NCBI RefSeq assembly: GCF_040702995.1
Contig: NZ_CP159992.1
Location: 6,477,001-6,541,000, forward strand
DNA: 64,000 bases
DNA from: Paenibacillus sp. AN1007
GTDB taxonomy: Bacteria > Bacillota > Bacilli > Paenibacillales > Paenibacillaceae
Direction: 5' to 3'
A program made the position numbers and the translations under genes. The notes below the pieces were generated by a model. That model had not been told where the DNA came from, made no database searches, and was given only the letters and a program-made list of their open reading frames with translations. Below are positions 32,901 to 42,725 of the stretch, in pieces; positions within the stretch are counted from its first letter, which is position 1; every line of letters begins with the position of its first letter.

Positions 32901-34922
32901 GTGCGTCAAAAATGGGTTTTATGGAATAACGCTTCCCGGAAGTGGTTATGGCTCATCGTTATTATTGGTCTGGTTGCATCTATTCCGGTCATCCGTGATC
33001 GGGTGCAGACCGAATCTTCTGCCAACAAAGTGGAACTGGTCTTCAACTATCGGGGACTGCTGGATATTTCCGCGTATCAGGCTCATCCGCAGGACTTTAT
33101 TAATCAGCAAATGACACGTCTGAAAGATGCCGGCGTGACTACGATGGCTGTGTTTGAGAGTACGCTGGACGAACTCAAGAAAACTCGCCGCTTGATGGTT
33201 TATTCAGGTCAAGATATTGCGAACATGACGAAGCAGCTTATTCCTTCGAATGCGAACTATACCTATGTGCTGTTCACATCCGAAGAGAATGCGCAGACCT
33301 ACACCCCTATCATTGAACAAACGTTCGCTGAGCGTCAGATCCCGGTTGAACCTTGGGAGTATGAAGGCCGCAGCGGCTTAATATTACAGACACCACCGGA
33401 GAATGCCAACATGCAGCCAATGCAGCCTGATCCGGTTGCGGTGAAATTGCTGCGTGATAACGGTTTTCATATTCTACCCCGTATCTCCGATACAGTACCT
33501 TACAACCAGCAATCGATGGAGCGACTGCTCACCTTCTTCGAAGAGAATGGTGTGACACGTATCCTGTTTGATGGGGATGCAGTGAAAGGGTACAATGATA
33601 ATGCAGAGATGAAAAGCCTGGATCAGTTTGCTCAGCTGCTGAACAAACATCATATCGGTCTGGCGGCGATTGAAAATCTGAAGAAGCCGCAGGCTGGATT
33701 CCAGACGCTGGCTTATAAGATTGATTACAACGTAACACGTCTGTACTCACTGAGTGATGCAGATGCAAATCTGAAAGAAGATACGATTGCTGATCGTTTT
33801 GTATTGGCAGCGAAGGACCGCAACATTCGAATGATCTATATGAATGCTGCGCCTAGCCGGAATACTGCCAAAGCGGCAATCACCGATCCGATCGAAAATC
33901 TGATCAACAGTCTTGGTGAGCCGGGACATGCCGTTGAACGTATGGGTAAACACGGCTTCGAGCTTGGACAAGCTGAAGCATTCACCGTGAAAGATTCGTC
34001 CATTCAGCGTTATGCGAAGCTTATTGCTCTCATTGGGGCAATTGCCTTGATTGCACTGATGGTTTCTTATTTTGCACCCGTGTTAACCATTGCTGTATTC
34101 CTGCTTGGGCTGGTGGGAAGTGCAGGACTGTTCCTTTTGAAACCGACACTGCTGGAGCAGGGGGTTGCCTTGCTGGCAGCCATTGCTGCACCAACCATTG
34201 CGATGGTGCTGGCTGTTCGTACCGTAAACGCAACGCAGCTTCGTCAGCCGGATGCGCCTGCGGGCCGCCGTTTGGCACAGACTATCGTTTTATATGTAAG
34301 AACATCCGTTATTTCGTTCATCGCTGTACCATTTGTAATCGCACTGCTGAATAACATTACGTACAGTCTGGTTATTAACCAGTTCCGTGGCGTGAGTCTG
34401 CTGCACTTTGCGCCGATTGGTCTGGTTGCGATCTACATTGTGTTCTATCGCGGCTCCGGTTCAATCTCTGTAAAACAAGTGAAGGACCTGCTGCGTATGC
34501 CGATTAACATCATTATGGTTATATTGGCACTTGTCGCTGCCGTTGTTGGATATTATTATTTGAGCCGAACAGGTAACGCTGGTTCCGTTACGCCATTTGA
34601 GATGTTCTTACGCGTAACGCTGGAAGATACGTTCGGTGTACGGCCTAGATTCAAAGAATTCATGCTGGGACACCCACTATTTATCGTTGGCGTGTTCGCC
34701 GCTTTAAAATACCGCAAAGTCATCTTCGCGCTGATAATCGCCACGATGGGACAGTTGTCCATGGTTGATACGTTTGCGCATATTCATACACCGGCTGTAC
34801 TGTCACTGATTCGTGGGGTGATGGGGCTCGGACTTGGCTTGATCTTGGGTATCATCGCTGTGGGTGTGTGGCAAGTCGCGGAAGGATGTTGGAAAAAATG
34901 GTCACCACTTCTAAAAAGTTAG
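32901..34922 (+). CDS. DUF5693-family membrane protein, csaB partner
   Basis: A 673-residue protein of unknown function. An N-terminal membrane segment (WLWLIVIIGLVASIPVI) is followed by a soluble part of about 350 residues that begins GLLDISAYQAHPQDFINQQM. The C-terminal third holds eight or more hydrophobic segments, from LIALIGAIALIALMVSYF to GVMGLGLGLILGIIAVGVW. I chose GTG 32901, with GAGGAGGT 8 bases upstream. Its end overlaps csaB by 25 bases, so the two are coupled. With csaB, tagA and a WecA-type gene next to it, a role in polymerising, exporting or anchoring the secondary cell-wall polymer is a reasonable inference but is not shown. Confidence 0.8.
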   Translation: MRQKWVLWNNASRKWLWLIVIIGLVASIPVIRDRVQTESSANKVELVFNYRGLLDISAYQAHPQDFINQQMTRLKDAGVTTMAVFESTLDELKKTRRLMVYSGQDIANMTKQLIPSNANYTYVLFTSEENAQTYTPIIEQTFAERQIPVEPWEYEGRSGLILQTPPENANMQPMQPDPVAVKLLRDNGFHILPRISDTVPYNQQSMERLLTFFEENGVTRILFDGDAVKGYNDNAEMKSLDQFAQLLNKHHIGLAAIENLKKPQAGFQTLAYKIDYNVTRLYSLSDADANLKEDTIADRFVLAAKDRNIRMIYMNAAPSRNTAKAAITDPIENLINSLGEPGHAVERMGKHGFELGQAEAFTVKDSSIQRYAKLIALIGAIALIALMVSYFAPVLTIAVFLLGLVGSAGLFLLKPTLLEQGVALLAAIAAPTIAMVLAVRTVNATQLRQPDAPAGRRLAQTIVLYVRTSVISFIAVPFVIALLNNITYSLVINQFRGVSLLHFAPIGLVAIYIVFYRGSGSISVKQVKDLLRMPINIIMVILALVAAVVGYYYLSRTGNAGSVTPFEMFLRVTLEDTFGVRPRFKEFMLGHPLFIVGVFAALKYRKVIFALIIATMGQLSMVDTFAHIHTPAVLSLIRGVMGLGLGLILGIIAVGVWQVAEGCWKKWSPLLKS

Positions 34923-36136
34923 TCATCTCGGGATACTACGGATTTCACAACAGCGGAGATGAAGCTGTACTGAAATCCATTCTGACCGCACTGGAAGAAG
35001 AGAGCCAGCGGTCGAATGTTACCATTGAACCGATTGTGCTCTCGATCGACCCGGAGTGGACAACCTCCATGCACGGTGTTCGTTCCGTGCATCGGATGAA
35101 GCTGAAGGAAGTTCGTGAGGCACTGAAAGAAAGTGACGGTCTCATCAGCGGCGGGGGAAGTCTGCTGCAGGATGCAACGGGTTTGAAGTCCATTCCGTAT
35201 TATCTCGGTGTAATCAAGCTGGCTCAATGGCTGAAAAAACCTACATTTATCTATGCACAGGGGATTGGCCCTGTTAACCGTAAAATATTTAACCCGATGA
35301 TCAAATCTGTCTTCAAGTCCTGTACCTATGTATCGGTACGGGACGAACAGTCGGCAGATTATTTACGCAGACTCGGACTGAAATGGAACCAAATTCACGT
35401 GGTTCCTGATCCGGTCATGGGACTGCCGCTGCCGGATAAAGCTTTAGTTGATCGAGGGTATGAATCTTCTGCTTCAGTGGATCATGTTCCTGCTGAGACA
35501 GGTGTTCCGGCTGTTACGAATGATGCTGCTCAAGTGAGTCAACAGCAAGTTCACACAGAGGCTGCCGTTGATAAACATGCCAAGCTTCCGGTCATCGGTG
35601 TGTCCGTGCGGTTCTGGGAAGAAGACCGTAAGGAGCTTACCGCCATCGCTGCTGGTTTGAAGAAGCTGGCGGCTAAGAAGGCTGTACATCTGCGCTTCAT
35701 GCCGTTTCATCTGCCGGAGGATGTACAGGCATCTCGTTTTATGATGGAAATGCTCGGTGATGTAACAAGCAAAGGCTGCGAGGTCAGCATCACAGAAGAT
35801 CTCACCGATCCACAGCAGATGTTGGAGGAAGTGAGCCGCTGTGATCTGATGATCGGTATGCGTCTGCACAGCCTGATCTACGCAGCCTCGCAGTATGTTC
35901 CACCAGTCGGCATTTCGTATGATCCCAAGATTGATCAGTTTCTGCTCCGTTTGGATAGTGAACCGGCGGGCAGTACCACCACACTTGATGGCGATAAACT
36001 CGCGGTCACCGTGGCGAAATTATTGGATCAGCGTTCACAGTGGCTGAAGGAACATGAGGATCAAATTACGTCATTGAAGCAGGAGGCAAGAGAGCCTGCC
36101 AAGCAAATTATTACCTATTTAGGCCGCAAAGGATGA
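34898..36136 (+). CDS. csaB: Polysaccharide pyruvyl transferase CsaB
   Basis: Adds a pyruvate ketal to the secondary cell-wall polymer; this group is the ligand of SLH domains. The 412-residue product has two halves: ISGYYGFHNSGDEAVLKSIL, SGGGSLLQDATG and YAQGIGPV in the first, and VIGVSVRFWEED, MIGMRLHSLIYAA and VGISYDPKI in the second. A hydrophilic stretch of about 45 residues (roughly 186-229, rich in Val, Ala, Gln) separates them and looks like an insertion. I chose ATG 34898, inside the end of the DUF5693 gene; ATG 34886 also fits but overlaps the ribosome site. tagA follows 7 bases after. Confidence 0.93.
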   Translation: MVTTSKKLVISGYYGFHNSGDEAVLKSILTALEEESQRSNVTIEPIVLSIDPEWTTSMHGVRSVHRMKLKEVREALKESDGLISGGGSLLQDATGLKSIPYYLGVIKLAQWLKKPTFIYAQGIGPVNRKIFNPMIKSVFKSCTYVSVRDEQSADYLRRLGLKWNQIHVVPDPVMGLPLPDKALVDRGYESSASVDHVPAETGVPAVTNDAAQVSQQQVHTEAAVDKHAKLPVIGVSVRFWEEDRKELTAIAAGLKKLAAKKAVHLRFMPFHLPEDVQASRFMMEMLGDVTSKGCEVSITEDLTDPQQMLEEVSRCDLMIGMRLHSLIYAASQYVPPVGISYDPKIDQFLLRLDSEPAGSTTTLDGDKLAVTVAKLLDQRSQWLKEHEDQITSLKQEAREPAKQIITYLGRKG

Positions 36137-36143
36137 GATAACA

Positions 36144-36902
36144 ATGAGTCAGACCGGATCTATTCCTACCGTTTCGATCTATGGTATCCCCTTTTCCAAG
36201 TTAACGATGAAAGAAACGGTCAAGGTACTTGAAGAAGCCGTACTGTCCAAACAGCCGCATCAGGTCATTACCGCCAATCCGATTATGGTCATGGCTGCAC
36301 TGGAGAATCCCGCAATGATGAAAGTCATGCAGGATGCCGAGATGATTGTTCCAGACGGAACGGGTGTGGTATGGGCTGCCAACTACTGCGGAGATCCTGT
36401 AGCAGAACGAGTACCGGGTTTCGAACTTTTACATGAATTGCTGCGGGTTGGTGAAAACTATCGATGGGGCGTGTACTTGCTTGGCTCCACACCTGAGGTG
36501 ATTCAAGCTACCGCAGATCGGTTACAACAGCAGTATCCGGCGATTCGTATTGTGGGTTATCGAGACGGTTTCTTTGGTTCGGCGGAAGATGAGCAGGTTG
36601 TTGCTTCGATTCGGGAGGCAGCACCGGATCTGTTATTTGTTGCTCGCGGGGCTGATACACAAGAGCCTTGGATTCACAAATACAAGCATGAACTTCAAGT
36701 TCCTGTTACCATGGGGGTTGGAGGAAGCTTTGATATCATCTCGGGCAAAATGAAACGTGCACCTATACTGTTCCAAAAGTTGAGACTGGAATGGTTTTAT
36801 CGTCTGTTACGTCAGCCGAGCCGGGCTGGACGCATGCTTGCGCTTCCGAAATTCGCGATCAAAGTGATGCAGGACAAAGAAAACGTGACAAAAGCCCGTT
36901 AA
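36144..36902 (+). CDS. tagA: WecB/TagA/CpsF-family glycosyltransferase
   Basis: Transfers ManNAc to undecaprenyl-PP-GlcNAc. The 252-residue protein has the family catalytic regions TANPIMVMAALENP (T43) and VPDGTGVVWAAN (D71), plus ERVPGFELLHELL and MGVGGSFDIISGKMKRAP. The C-terminal hydrophobic and basic tail (LRLEWFYRLLRQPSRAGRML) is where TagA enzymes contact the membrane. It lies 7 bases after csaB, in the same operon. The likely donor is UDP-ManNAc from mnaA at 11566. In P. alvei a TagA of this kind builds the cell-wall polymer backbone. Confidence 0.92.
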   Translation: MSQTGSIPTVSIYGIPFSKLTMKETVKVLEEAVLSKQPHQVITANPIMVMAALENPAMMKVMQDAEMIVPDGTGVVWAANYCGDPVAERVPGFELLHELLRVGENYRWGVYLLGSTPEVIQATADRLQQQYPAIRIVGYRDGFFGSAEDEQVVASIREAAPDLLFVARGADTQEPWIHKYKHELQVPVTMGVGGSFDIISGKMKRAPILFQKLRLEWFYRLLRQPSRAGRMLALPKFAIKVMQDKENVTKAR

Positions 36903-37020
36903 AAACAGGCAATTGCGAGATAAATGCGTGTTTTTGCTAGAAATTGAGGATGGCTTTTCGCATATGATCAGCGTATAATTCATTGCGGATTGATGTGTGT
37001 CACTCCATGAAAACGGATTT

Positions 37021-37175
37021 GTTGCACATAAACCACTACGATGTCAGAATAACCTTTTGATCACTCTTATCCCTGAATTCTCTTGATTGATCCTCCTATG
37101 AGGATAGAATTCCGTGATAAAGGCGAACGCTGCGCTTCTACAGGTTATTTCTGCCCTCTACGTTAAAAGTGCAAC
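37021..37175. repeat. Dispersed long-palindrome element, copy D (inverted)
   Basis: A roughly 155-base palindrome in the 380-base gap before the WecA-type gene. GTTGCAC (37021) pairs with GTGCAAC (37169), CAGAATAACCT (37045) with AGGTTATTTCTG (37142), and TTATCCCTGAATTC (37067) with GAATTCCGTGATAA (37107), closed by ATCCT/AGGAT. The family box is on the right arm: its complement reads GTAGAAGCGCAGCGTTCGCC, so this copy is inverted relative to A-C. An AT-rich hairpin with T-run (about 36901-36937) before it may end the csaB-tagA transcript. Confidence 0.78.
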
Positions 37176-37282
37176 AGGAATTTTTTCATCAACACTGACA
37201 AACATGTTTTTTATATATAGAAAAAAAGAGATCAGGGGATTTATAATTTGTTCGGTATTATAATTGGGGGTCGAATGTTCAA

Positions 37283-38410
37283 ATGGTAGCGATCTTTATC
37301 ATTGGATTTCTCGTGTCAATGGGACTTGCTTTAGCTCTGACACCACTTGTTAAAAAGTTCGCAATCCGCATCGGTGCTATGGATACACCGAATGCGCGTA
37401 AAGTGCATACCCGAATTATGCCGCGTCTTGGCGGATTGGGTATATTCCTTGCCTTTGTTATTACGGTTGCGGCACTGCTGCCGTTTGTCTCTGCCTGGTT
37501 CACAACGCGGGATATGAGTTTTGTCAGTGCATTTCTGGTCGGAGGCTCCATCATTGTACTGATTGGTGCTTTGGATGACCGTTTTGAACTGTCTGCGAAG
37601 GTGAAACTGCTCGGACAGATCGTGGCTGCATCTGTAGTTGTGTTTGGATTCAACATCCGTGTAGACTTTGTCAACATTCCGTTTCAGGATGCGTACTCTT
37701 CACTCGAAACATGGGTATCCATCCCGCTGACGATTTTATGGATTGTTGGTGTAACGAATGCGATCAATCTCATTGACGGACTGGATGGTCTGGCTGCCGG
37801 TGTGTCCGGTATTGCCATTGGTACCATTGCGGTGATGTCATTCCTGATGGGCAATACGATGATTGCTCTGATGTGTCTGGTGCTGCTCGGCAGCATTATC
37901 GGATTCCTGTTCTTTAACTTCCATCCGGCGAAAATATTTATGGGGGATACCGGTTCGTTATTCCTTGGTTTCTCGCTGGCGATGCTCTCGATGCTCGGAT
38001 TCAAACAAATTGCAGTCGTGTCCTTCATTACACCGCTGATCATTATTGGTGTACCGCTCTCGGATACGCTGTTCGCCATTATCCGTCGTGCAGTGCAGCG
38101 GAAGCCGATTTTCTCACCGGATAAAGGTCACCTGCATCACTGCCTGCGTGAACTTGGATTCAGTCACCGTCAGACTGTACTGATCATCTACGGTATTGCC
38201 GCATTCTTCGGTGTGCTGGCCATTATCCAGTCTTCGGCAGCCATGTTTGAAGCCAATTGGGTAACCTTTGTCGTCATCTGTATTATGATGTTCTTCCTGC
38301 AGGTTGGTGCGGAGGTCATCGGACTTGTAAGCAAAACCAGAAAACCGGTGATCAACTTCCTGATGCGTATGCGCGTGAAGCTGAACCCGCAGACCCGCTC
38401 GAAATCTTAA
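37283..38410 (+). CDS. WecA/TagO/MraY-family sugar-1-phosphate transferase
   Basis: Polytopic membrane enzyme that joins a sugar 1-phosphate, most likely GlcNAc-1-P, to undecaprenyl phosphate. The 375 residues have about eleven hydrophobic segments. Family blocks are ARKVHTRIMPRLGGLGIF, GALDDRFELSAKVKL, NAINLIDGLDGLAAG, FHPAKIFMGDTGSLFLGF and SPDKGHLHHCLRELGFSHRQ; the HLHH motif marks the WecA/TagO branch rather than MraY. GGGGG lies 12 bases before ATG 37283. It would supply the lipid acceptor for TagA. A tagO symbol is plausible but not certain. Confidence 0.9.
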   Translation: MVAIFIIGFLVSMGLALALTPLVKKFAIRIGAMDTPNARKVHTRIMPRLGGLGIFLAFVITVAALLPFVSAWFTTRDMSFVSAFLVGGSIIVLIGALDDRFELSAKVKLLGQIVAASVVVFGFNIRVDFVNIPFQDAYSSLETWVSIPLTILWIVGVTNAINLIDGLDGLAAGVSGIAIGTIAVMSFLMGNTMIALMCLVLLGSIIGFLFFNFHPAKIFMGDTGSLFLGFSLAMLSMLGFKQIAVVSFITPLIIIGVPLSDTLFAIIRRAVQRKPIFSPDKGHLHHCLRELGFSHRQTVLIIYGIAAFFGVLAIIQSSAAMFEANWVTFVVICIMMFFLQVGAEVIGLVSKTRKPVINFLMRMRVKLNPQTRSKS

Positions 38411-38458
38411 AGCAAATTATATGGATTCCCGCTATTGTAGAATATATTACAGACCCTG

Positions 38459-38490
38459 ACCTTATCCCGTTCGTGGATAAGGTTTTTTTT
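38459..38490 (+). terminator. Intrinsic terminator after the WecA-type gene
   Basis: ACCTTATCC pairs perfectly with GGATAAGGT; eight T follow. Confidence 0.92.
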
Positions 38491-38578
38491 GTTTTTTTTG
38501 AGATTTTTACTAAATAATTGGAACCTTTTTGCCGATAAACAATGGTAACTGACTTAAAAAGAGGAGAGATGATACGTA

Positions 38579-41500
38579 ATGCAACAAAAGAAACGGCCAT
38601 TGGTTTGGATCATGTTGGTCACCATGGTGCTCTCGTTGTTCCCACAAGGTCTATTCGGTGGCGCCGTTGCTTCAGCAGCTGATGAGGATATACCAAGCAC
38701 AGCTTCTTATTTCATACCTGATTTGAAAACTTTGCGAGACACGTCTGATCTTACTATTGATTCAGCTAATGCTGGCAAAGTATTTCTAACTAGAGATAAA
38801 GCCTTTGTAACCAAGGATGCAAAGATCACGGTTACAGGAACGTTTTCAGGAGTTAGTACCGAGAACATGAGAGCGTCTGTTGAGCAGCTGACGTTAAACA
38901 GCAGCAATACGAAATGGACGGTTGATGCCGGCCGCACAAGAACGGGTAGTGTAATAGCTGATGCAGGATCTCAGGCTGCTCCCAAGTTCACAGCTACGTT
39001 AGATCTGTTTCCGGGATTTAACCAGGTAACATTGACCGGACGTGGTTTAAACAATGTCGAGCGCTCTAATACATTTTATGTTTTATATGAAGAAACGCCA
39101 TTAATTGAGAAAATGACCGTTACAACTGATTTTACTACAGGTAACGGACAGGAATTCAATCTTAACGGTGTATCCGAGACCGTTGTTGATACAAAAAGCG
39201 TTACTTTCGGGTTGACGCTGCAAAATGCATCCAGAGTTTCTCTCTCCATTAATGGAGGAACCAAAGTGGATGCTTTCCCAACACAGACCAGTGATGTTAG
39301 TCAGAAGTTTTTTACTCCACCACTGGAGCTTGCAAGCGGGAAGAACAAAGTTGTATTTGATATCGTGGGTCCGTCCAGTGCAATGACTGTAGAGAGAACG
39401 TTATATTATTTTGACAAAAATCAGTCATTTGCAGATCTGCAGATCAGCATAGGTGGAGAGAAGAAGTCTGTTCTGAATACCCAAGCTAATTTCTCCGCAC
39501 CGGGAACATCTGCTAAACTGTCAGGTCAAATTATCGTACCTTACTCTACAACTGCATTTGATGAGGCTGCAGGTATTGAAGTGAACAATGAAACCTACCC
39601 GGTGAAAGTTGATCCCAGCAAAGAAATCCTTATCACGGGTGCAAATGGGGTTGACTATCAATATCGAATGATTACTTTTGAAGGTGTGGGGGAATTTGAC
39701 CTCGCAGCTACAGGAGGCAAACCAAACAGAGACCAGCCGTTAAAAGTGGTTGCCAAGTATGGATCATTTAATACAGGTTATACTGGTGAGTTTACCTATT
39801 CCACAGATAGTAAAGATATAACGAATATTTATTATCTGCCTGGTTACACAAGTGGACCAGTTAATTCAAAGGTTCTTTTGAACAAAACAGATTACACTAA
39901 AGTTTCTGAAGATACATTCTATATCTTGGTCGAGTCATCTCAAAATATCAAAGGTGCAGCCATTAATGGTAAGTATCTTCCATCACTGACTGTACCCCTT
40001 AAAGTTGACGCTGTGTCAGGAACTGATACAGGGCTCAATGATAATCAGCAGATATATAAAGTTGAGAAGATGGCAGGCGGACAGCAGAAAATCAGCTTCT
40101 TCTATGGAGATGCTTCCAAAGCGCCTGAACTACCTTATGTAGCCTGGGTAAGCTTTGCTTCGAGCAGTTCAATCTATATCGAGAACCTGCAGGATGGTCA
40201 AACCTTCAGTTTTAATTCAGGTAATAGCTCTGCAAAATTAGAGGTTATTGGTAAATATCTGGATTTTCGTAATGTGGATAGTAGTGGTCCGAAAAATGGT
40301 TTCAAATCCGAGCTACAGGTGAACGGTAAAGTTGAGAAACCAACCTCAGGATTCCCTATAGATTCAGGCAACAGCTTTAAGTTTAATCTCGGAATCACGA
40401 AGGATGGCCCATTGGGCTACGGGCAAAATATCATCCGTATCACGGCTACTGATGCTGATGAGAAGGGTGCACCAGTAATAATTACAAGAACACTCACAAT
40501 CTATATTATTGATGAAAATGTATCTACCATTGACTCCTTCATGCCGACGGCTGTTCCGAAGTCTACGAATGCTCGGGCACCGTTTTATGAGAAGGCGATA
40601 ACGAGTTATACCCCTGAAGAAATGAACAATATCTTCGCGGTTACTCCTGATTTTGCATTTAAGGAAAATAAGTATGTAACAAGTGAAGATACGTATGATC
40701 TGGTTTTCCGAGGCGGGGGAGCACAGGTTGCTAATGTTTATTTCGGCTCTGAGCTGATTTTCCGTCATGATCAGACGGGAACATTGACACTTGATCTGGA
40801 TAAAGAGGGCCCGGCGCCGCAGCTCAAAAAGTTTGACTTTGCGGGTAATGAAAGACAATTTATCGCGCGGATCAAAAATTTGAAATTTGACTCACCAGGT
40901 ACGCAGGTATTCACACTCGAGTTAATCAATAGTACAGGTGCAAGAACAACACAACGGCTTGAAATTGTACGTGAACCGTCCTCTTTCCGGATTGTAGCGC
41001 CACAACCAACCGTTGGTGACAAAATTGTCGTGAACAAAAACTATATCCGTTTCGATATCGAAGCAGAGGGTGCATCCCGCGTTTTGGTTGATAAGAAACC
41101 AGCAGCCAAACGTACAGATATGAATAACCGATATATCTATGATTATGTTGGTCTGAAACCGGATAAGGAAAATAAAATCAAAATCTCTATTGAGCGAGAC
41201 GGAAGTACCATTAATGAAACAATTAACGTCTTTTATACAGGAGCAGTAACTGTAGACAGTCAATATATGGCTCCTAAAGTAGCTAACAAGTATACGGTGT
41301 TCAATAAGGGGCTCACGCTAACTTTCCCTAAAGGAACCATTCTTCAGGCTAAAGTGGACGGCGGCACGAAGTTCTATCCTGACAACAAAATTTTGTTTGG
41401 TATTGCAGATCCACTGAACGGTGTGCTGGAACGTAAAAATGATTACGGGAATGTAATGAACATAGACCGAGATATGAGAACGGTTCGTGGAGAAAGTGCG

Positions 41501-42520
41501 ATTGCTTTGCGTGAAGACTTAATAAGCGCATTTAGCTCCACAAACAATACAGGCAACTTTACTTTGATCTCCAATGTCTACTGGATTAATGGTGGACTCG
41601 GTGAACTGAATAACTTGCCGTATACAGACGGTATCCCGCCATATTCCATCTATGGATATTACCCGGAATATCCGACTTCAAGAATTCTTACTCCTTCGCA
41701 AAGAGGAAGTCTGACGCTTCAATATGATCCTAGTATTGTGGACGAAGTAGGTTCAACCATTAGTGTGTTCCGCTATACGGATGTAAGCGACCAGAAGCAG
41801 TGGGTTCCAATAGGCGGTGTCGTGGATACGAAAGGACATACGATTACAGTTCCTTTTGATGAGTTCGGGTATTATAAGGTAATGAAGCAGAGCAAGAGCT
41901 TCCAGGATATTACGAATCACCCATGGGCCCGTAACATCTTGAATGCTTTGTATTCCAAAGGGGTTATGAAGGCTCTTCGTACTGGAGAATTTGGTGCAGA
42001 TGACCAAACGACACGTGGAGAATTCGCAACACTGCTTGTCAAAGGTCTGAATATCCCGCTAAATTATGATGTGAATAAACAAACATTTATCGATGTATCT
42101 AAACGAGCAGAGAAAAATGCCTGGAGTTTTGCTGCAATCGAGACAGCTGCACGTGCGGGTATCGTTCAAGGGTTAAGCGATGGTTACTTTGGTGTAGAGG
42201 ATCGTATAACTCGTGAGCAGGCGGCAGTGATGATTGCAAGAGCGATGAGCAGTAAGCTGGCGACCAATGACAGCAAGCTGGCAGCCACTCTCGCCAAGTC
42301 TTTCCAGGATTCGGGTTCCATTGAGTATTATGCTCGTCCATCTGTACAAGCTATAACTAAAGCTAAAATCATGGAAGGTAGTCCAGTCACAGTTACAGGA
42401 TCTACTAAGAAACAATTCCAATTCAATCCTAAGGGCAATCTGACTCGTGCAGAAGCAGCCAAGATTGCAGTCGAGCTGCTGAAGAAGAGCACCAAGTTAT
42501 TCCCTAAAAACTTGAGCTAA
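38579..42520 (+). CDS. Large secreted SLH-domain surface protein
   Basis: 1313 residues. A signal peptide (KKRPLVWIMLVTMVLSLFPQ, cut near ASAADE) leads to about 1070 residues of beta-rich repeats with no enzyme motif I recognise. Three C-terminal SLH domains (about residues 1107-1300) carry the motif tetrads TRGE, TREQ and TRAE. SLH domains bind pyruvylated cell-wall polymer, so the protein should be wall-bound. AAGAGGAGAG precedes the ATG. It follows the polymer genes and may be an S-layer-associated or adhesive protein; the function is open. Confidence 0.88.
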   Translation: MQQKKRPLVWIMLVTMVLSLFPQGLFGGAVASAADEDIPSTASYFIPDLKTLRDTSDLTIDSANAGKVFLTRDKAFVTKDAKITVTGTFSGVSTENMRASVEQLTLNSSNTKWTVDAGRTRTGSVIADAGSQAAPKFTATLDLFPGFNQVTLTGRGLNNVERSNTFYVLYEETPLIEKMTVTTDFTTGNGQEFNLNGVSETVVDTKSVTFGLTLQNASRVSLSINGGTKVDAFPTQTSDVSQKFFTPPLELASGKNKVVFDIVGPSSAMTVERTLYYFDKNQSFADLQISIGGEKKSVLNTQANFSAPGTSAKLSGQIIVPYSTTAFDEAAGIEVNNETYPVKVDPSKEILITGANGVDYQYRMITFEGVGEFDLAATGGKPNRDQPLKVVAKYGSFNTGYTGEFTYSTDSKDITNIYYLPGYTSGPVNSKVLLNKTDYTKVSEDTFYILVESSQNIKGAAINGKYLPSLTVPLKVDAVSGTDTGLNDNQQIYKVEKMAGGQQKISFFYGDASKAPELPYVAWVSFASSSSIYIENLQDGQTFSFNSGNSSAKLEVIGKYLDFRNVDSSGPKNGFKSELQVNGKVEKPTSGFPIDSGNSFKFNLGITKDGPLGYGQNIIRITATDADEKGAPVIITRTLTIYIIDENVSTIDSFMPTAVPKSTNARAPFYEKAITSYTPEEMNNIFAVTPDFAFKENKYVTSEDTYDLVFRGGGAQVANVYFGSELIFRHDQTGTLTLDLDKEGPAPQLKKFDFAGNERQFIARIKNLKFDSPGTQVFTLELINSTGARTTQRLEIVREPSSFRIVAPQPTVGDKIVVNKNYIRFDIEAEGASRVLVDKKPAAKRTDMNNRYIYDYVGLKPDKENKIKISIERDGSTINETINVFYTGAVTVDSQYMAPKVANKYTVFNKGLTLTFPKGTILQAKVDGGTKFYPDNKILFGIADPLNGVLERKNDYGNVMNIDRDMRTVRGESAIALREDLISAFSSTNNTGNFTLISNVYWINGGLGELNNLPYTDGIPPYSIYGYYPEYPTSRILTPSQRGSLTLQYDPSIVDEVGSTISVFRYTDVSDQKQWVPIGGVVDTKGHTITVPFDEFGYYKVMKQSKSFQDITNHPWARNILNALYSKGVMKALRTGEFGADDQTTRGEFATLLVKGLNIPLNYDVNKQTFIDVSKRAEKNAWSFAAIETAARAGIVQGLSDGYFGVEDRITREQAAVMIARAMSSKLATNDSKLAATLAKSFQDSGSIEYYARPSVQAITKAKIMEGSPVTVTGSTKKQFQFNPKGNLTRAEAAKIAVELLKKSTKLFPKNLS

Positions 42521-42546
42521 TCTGGATTTAATAAGAATCAATTTGG

Positions 42547-42585
42547 AAAGGACCTGTACCCTTTGCGAAGGGAACGGGTCCTTTT
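42547..42585 (+). terminator. Intrinsic terminator after SLH protein gene
   Basis: AAAGGACC/GGTCCTTT with inner CCCTT/AAGGG, ending in TTTT. Confidence 0.85.
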
Positions 42586-42656
42586 CCTGACTGTTAATGA
42601 ATTGACAAAGAACTCATTTATAATAGAAGGAAACGAATTTTTTCCAATAACTATTT

Positions 42657-42685
42657 TTGTAATTTGGTAGAGATTAAGATACAAT
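42657..42685 (+). promoter_or_regulatory. Promoter candidate for the 113-residue protein gene
   Basis: TTGTAA (42657), 17 bases, TACAAT (42680), about 40 bases before the start codon. Confidence 0.55.
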
Positions 42686-42725
42686 AGCAACAAATACACA
42701 ATGATCTAGAGGGTGAAGTTAGCTA

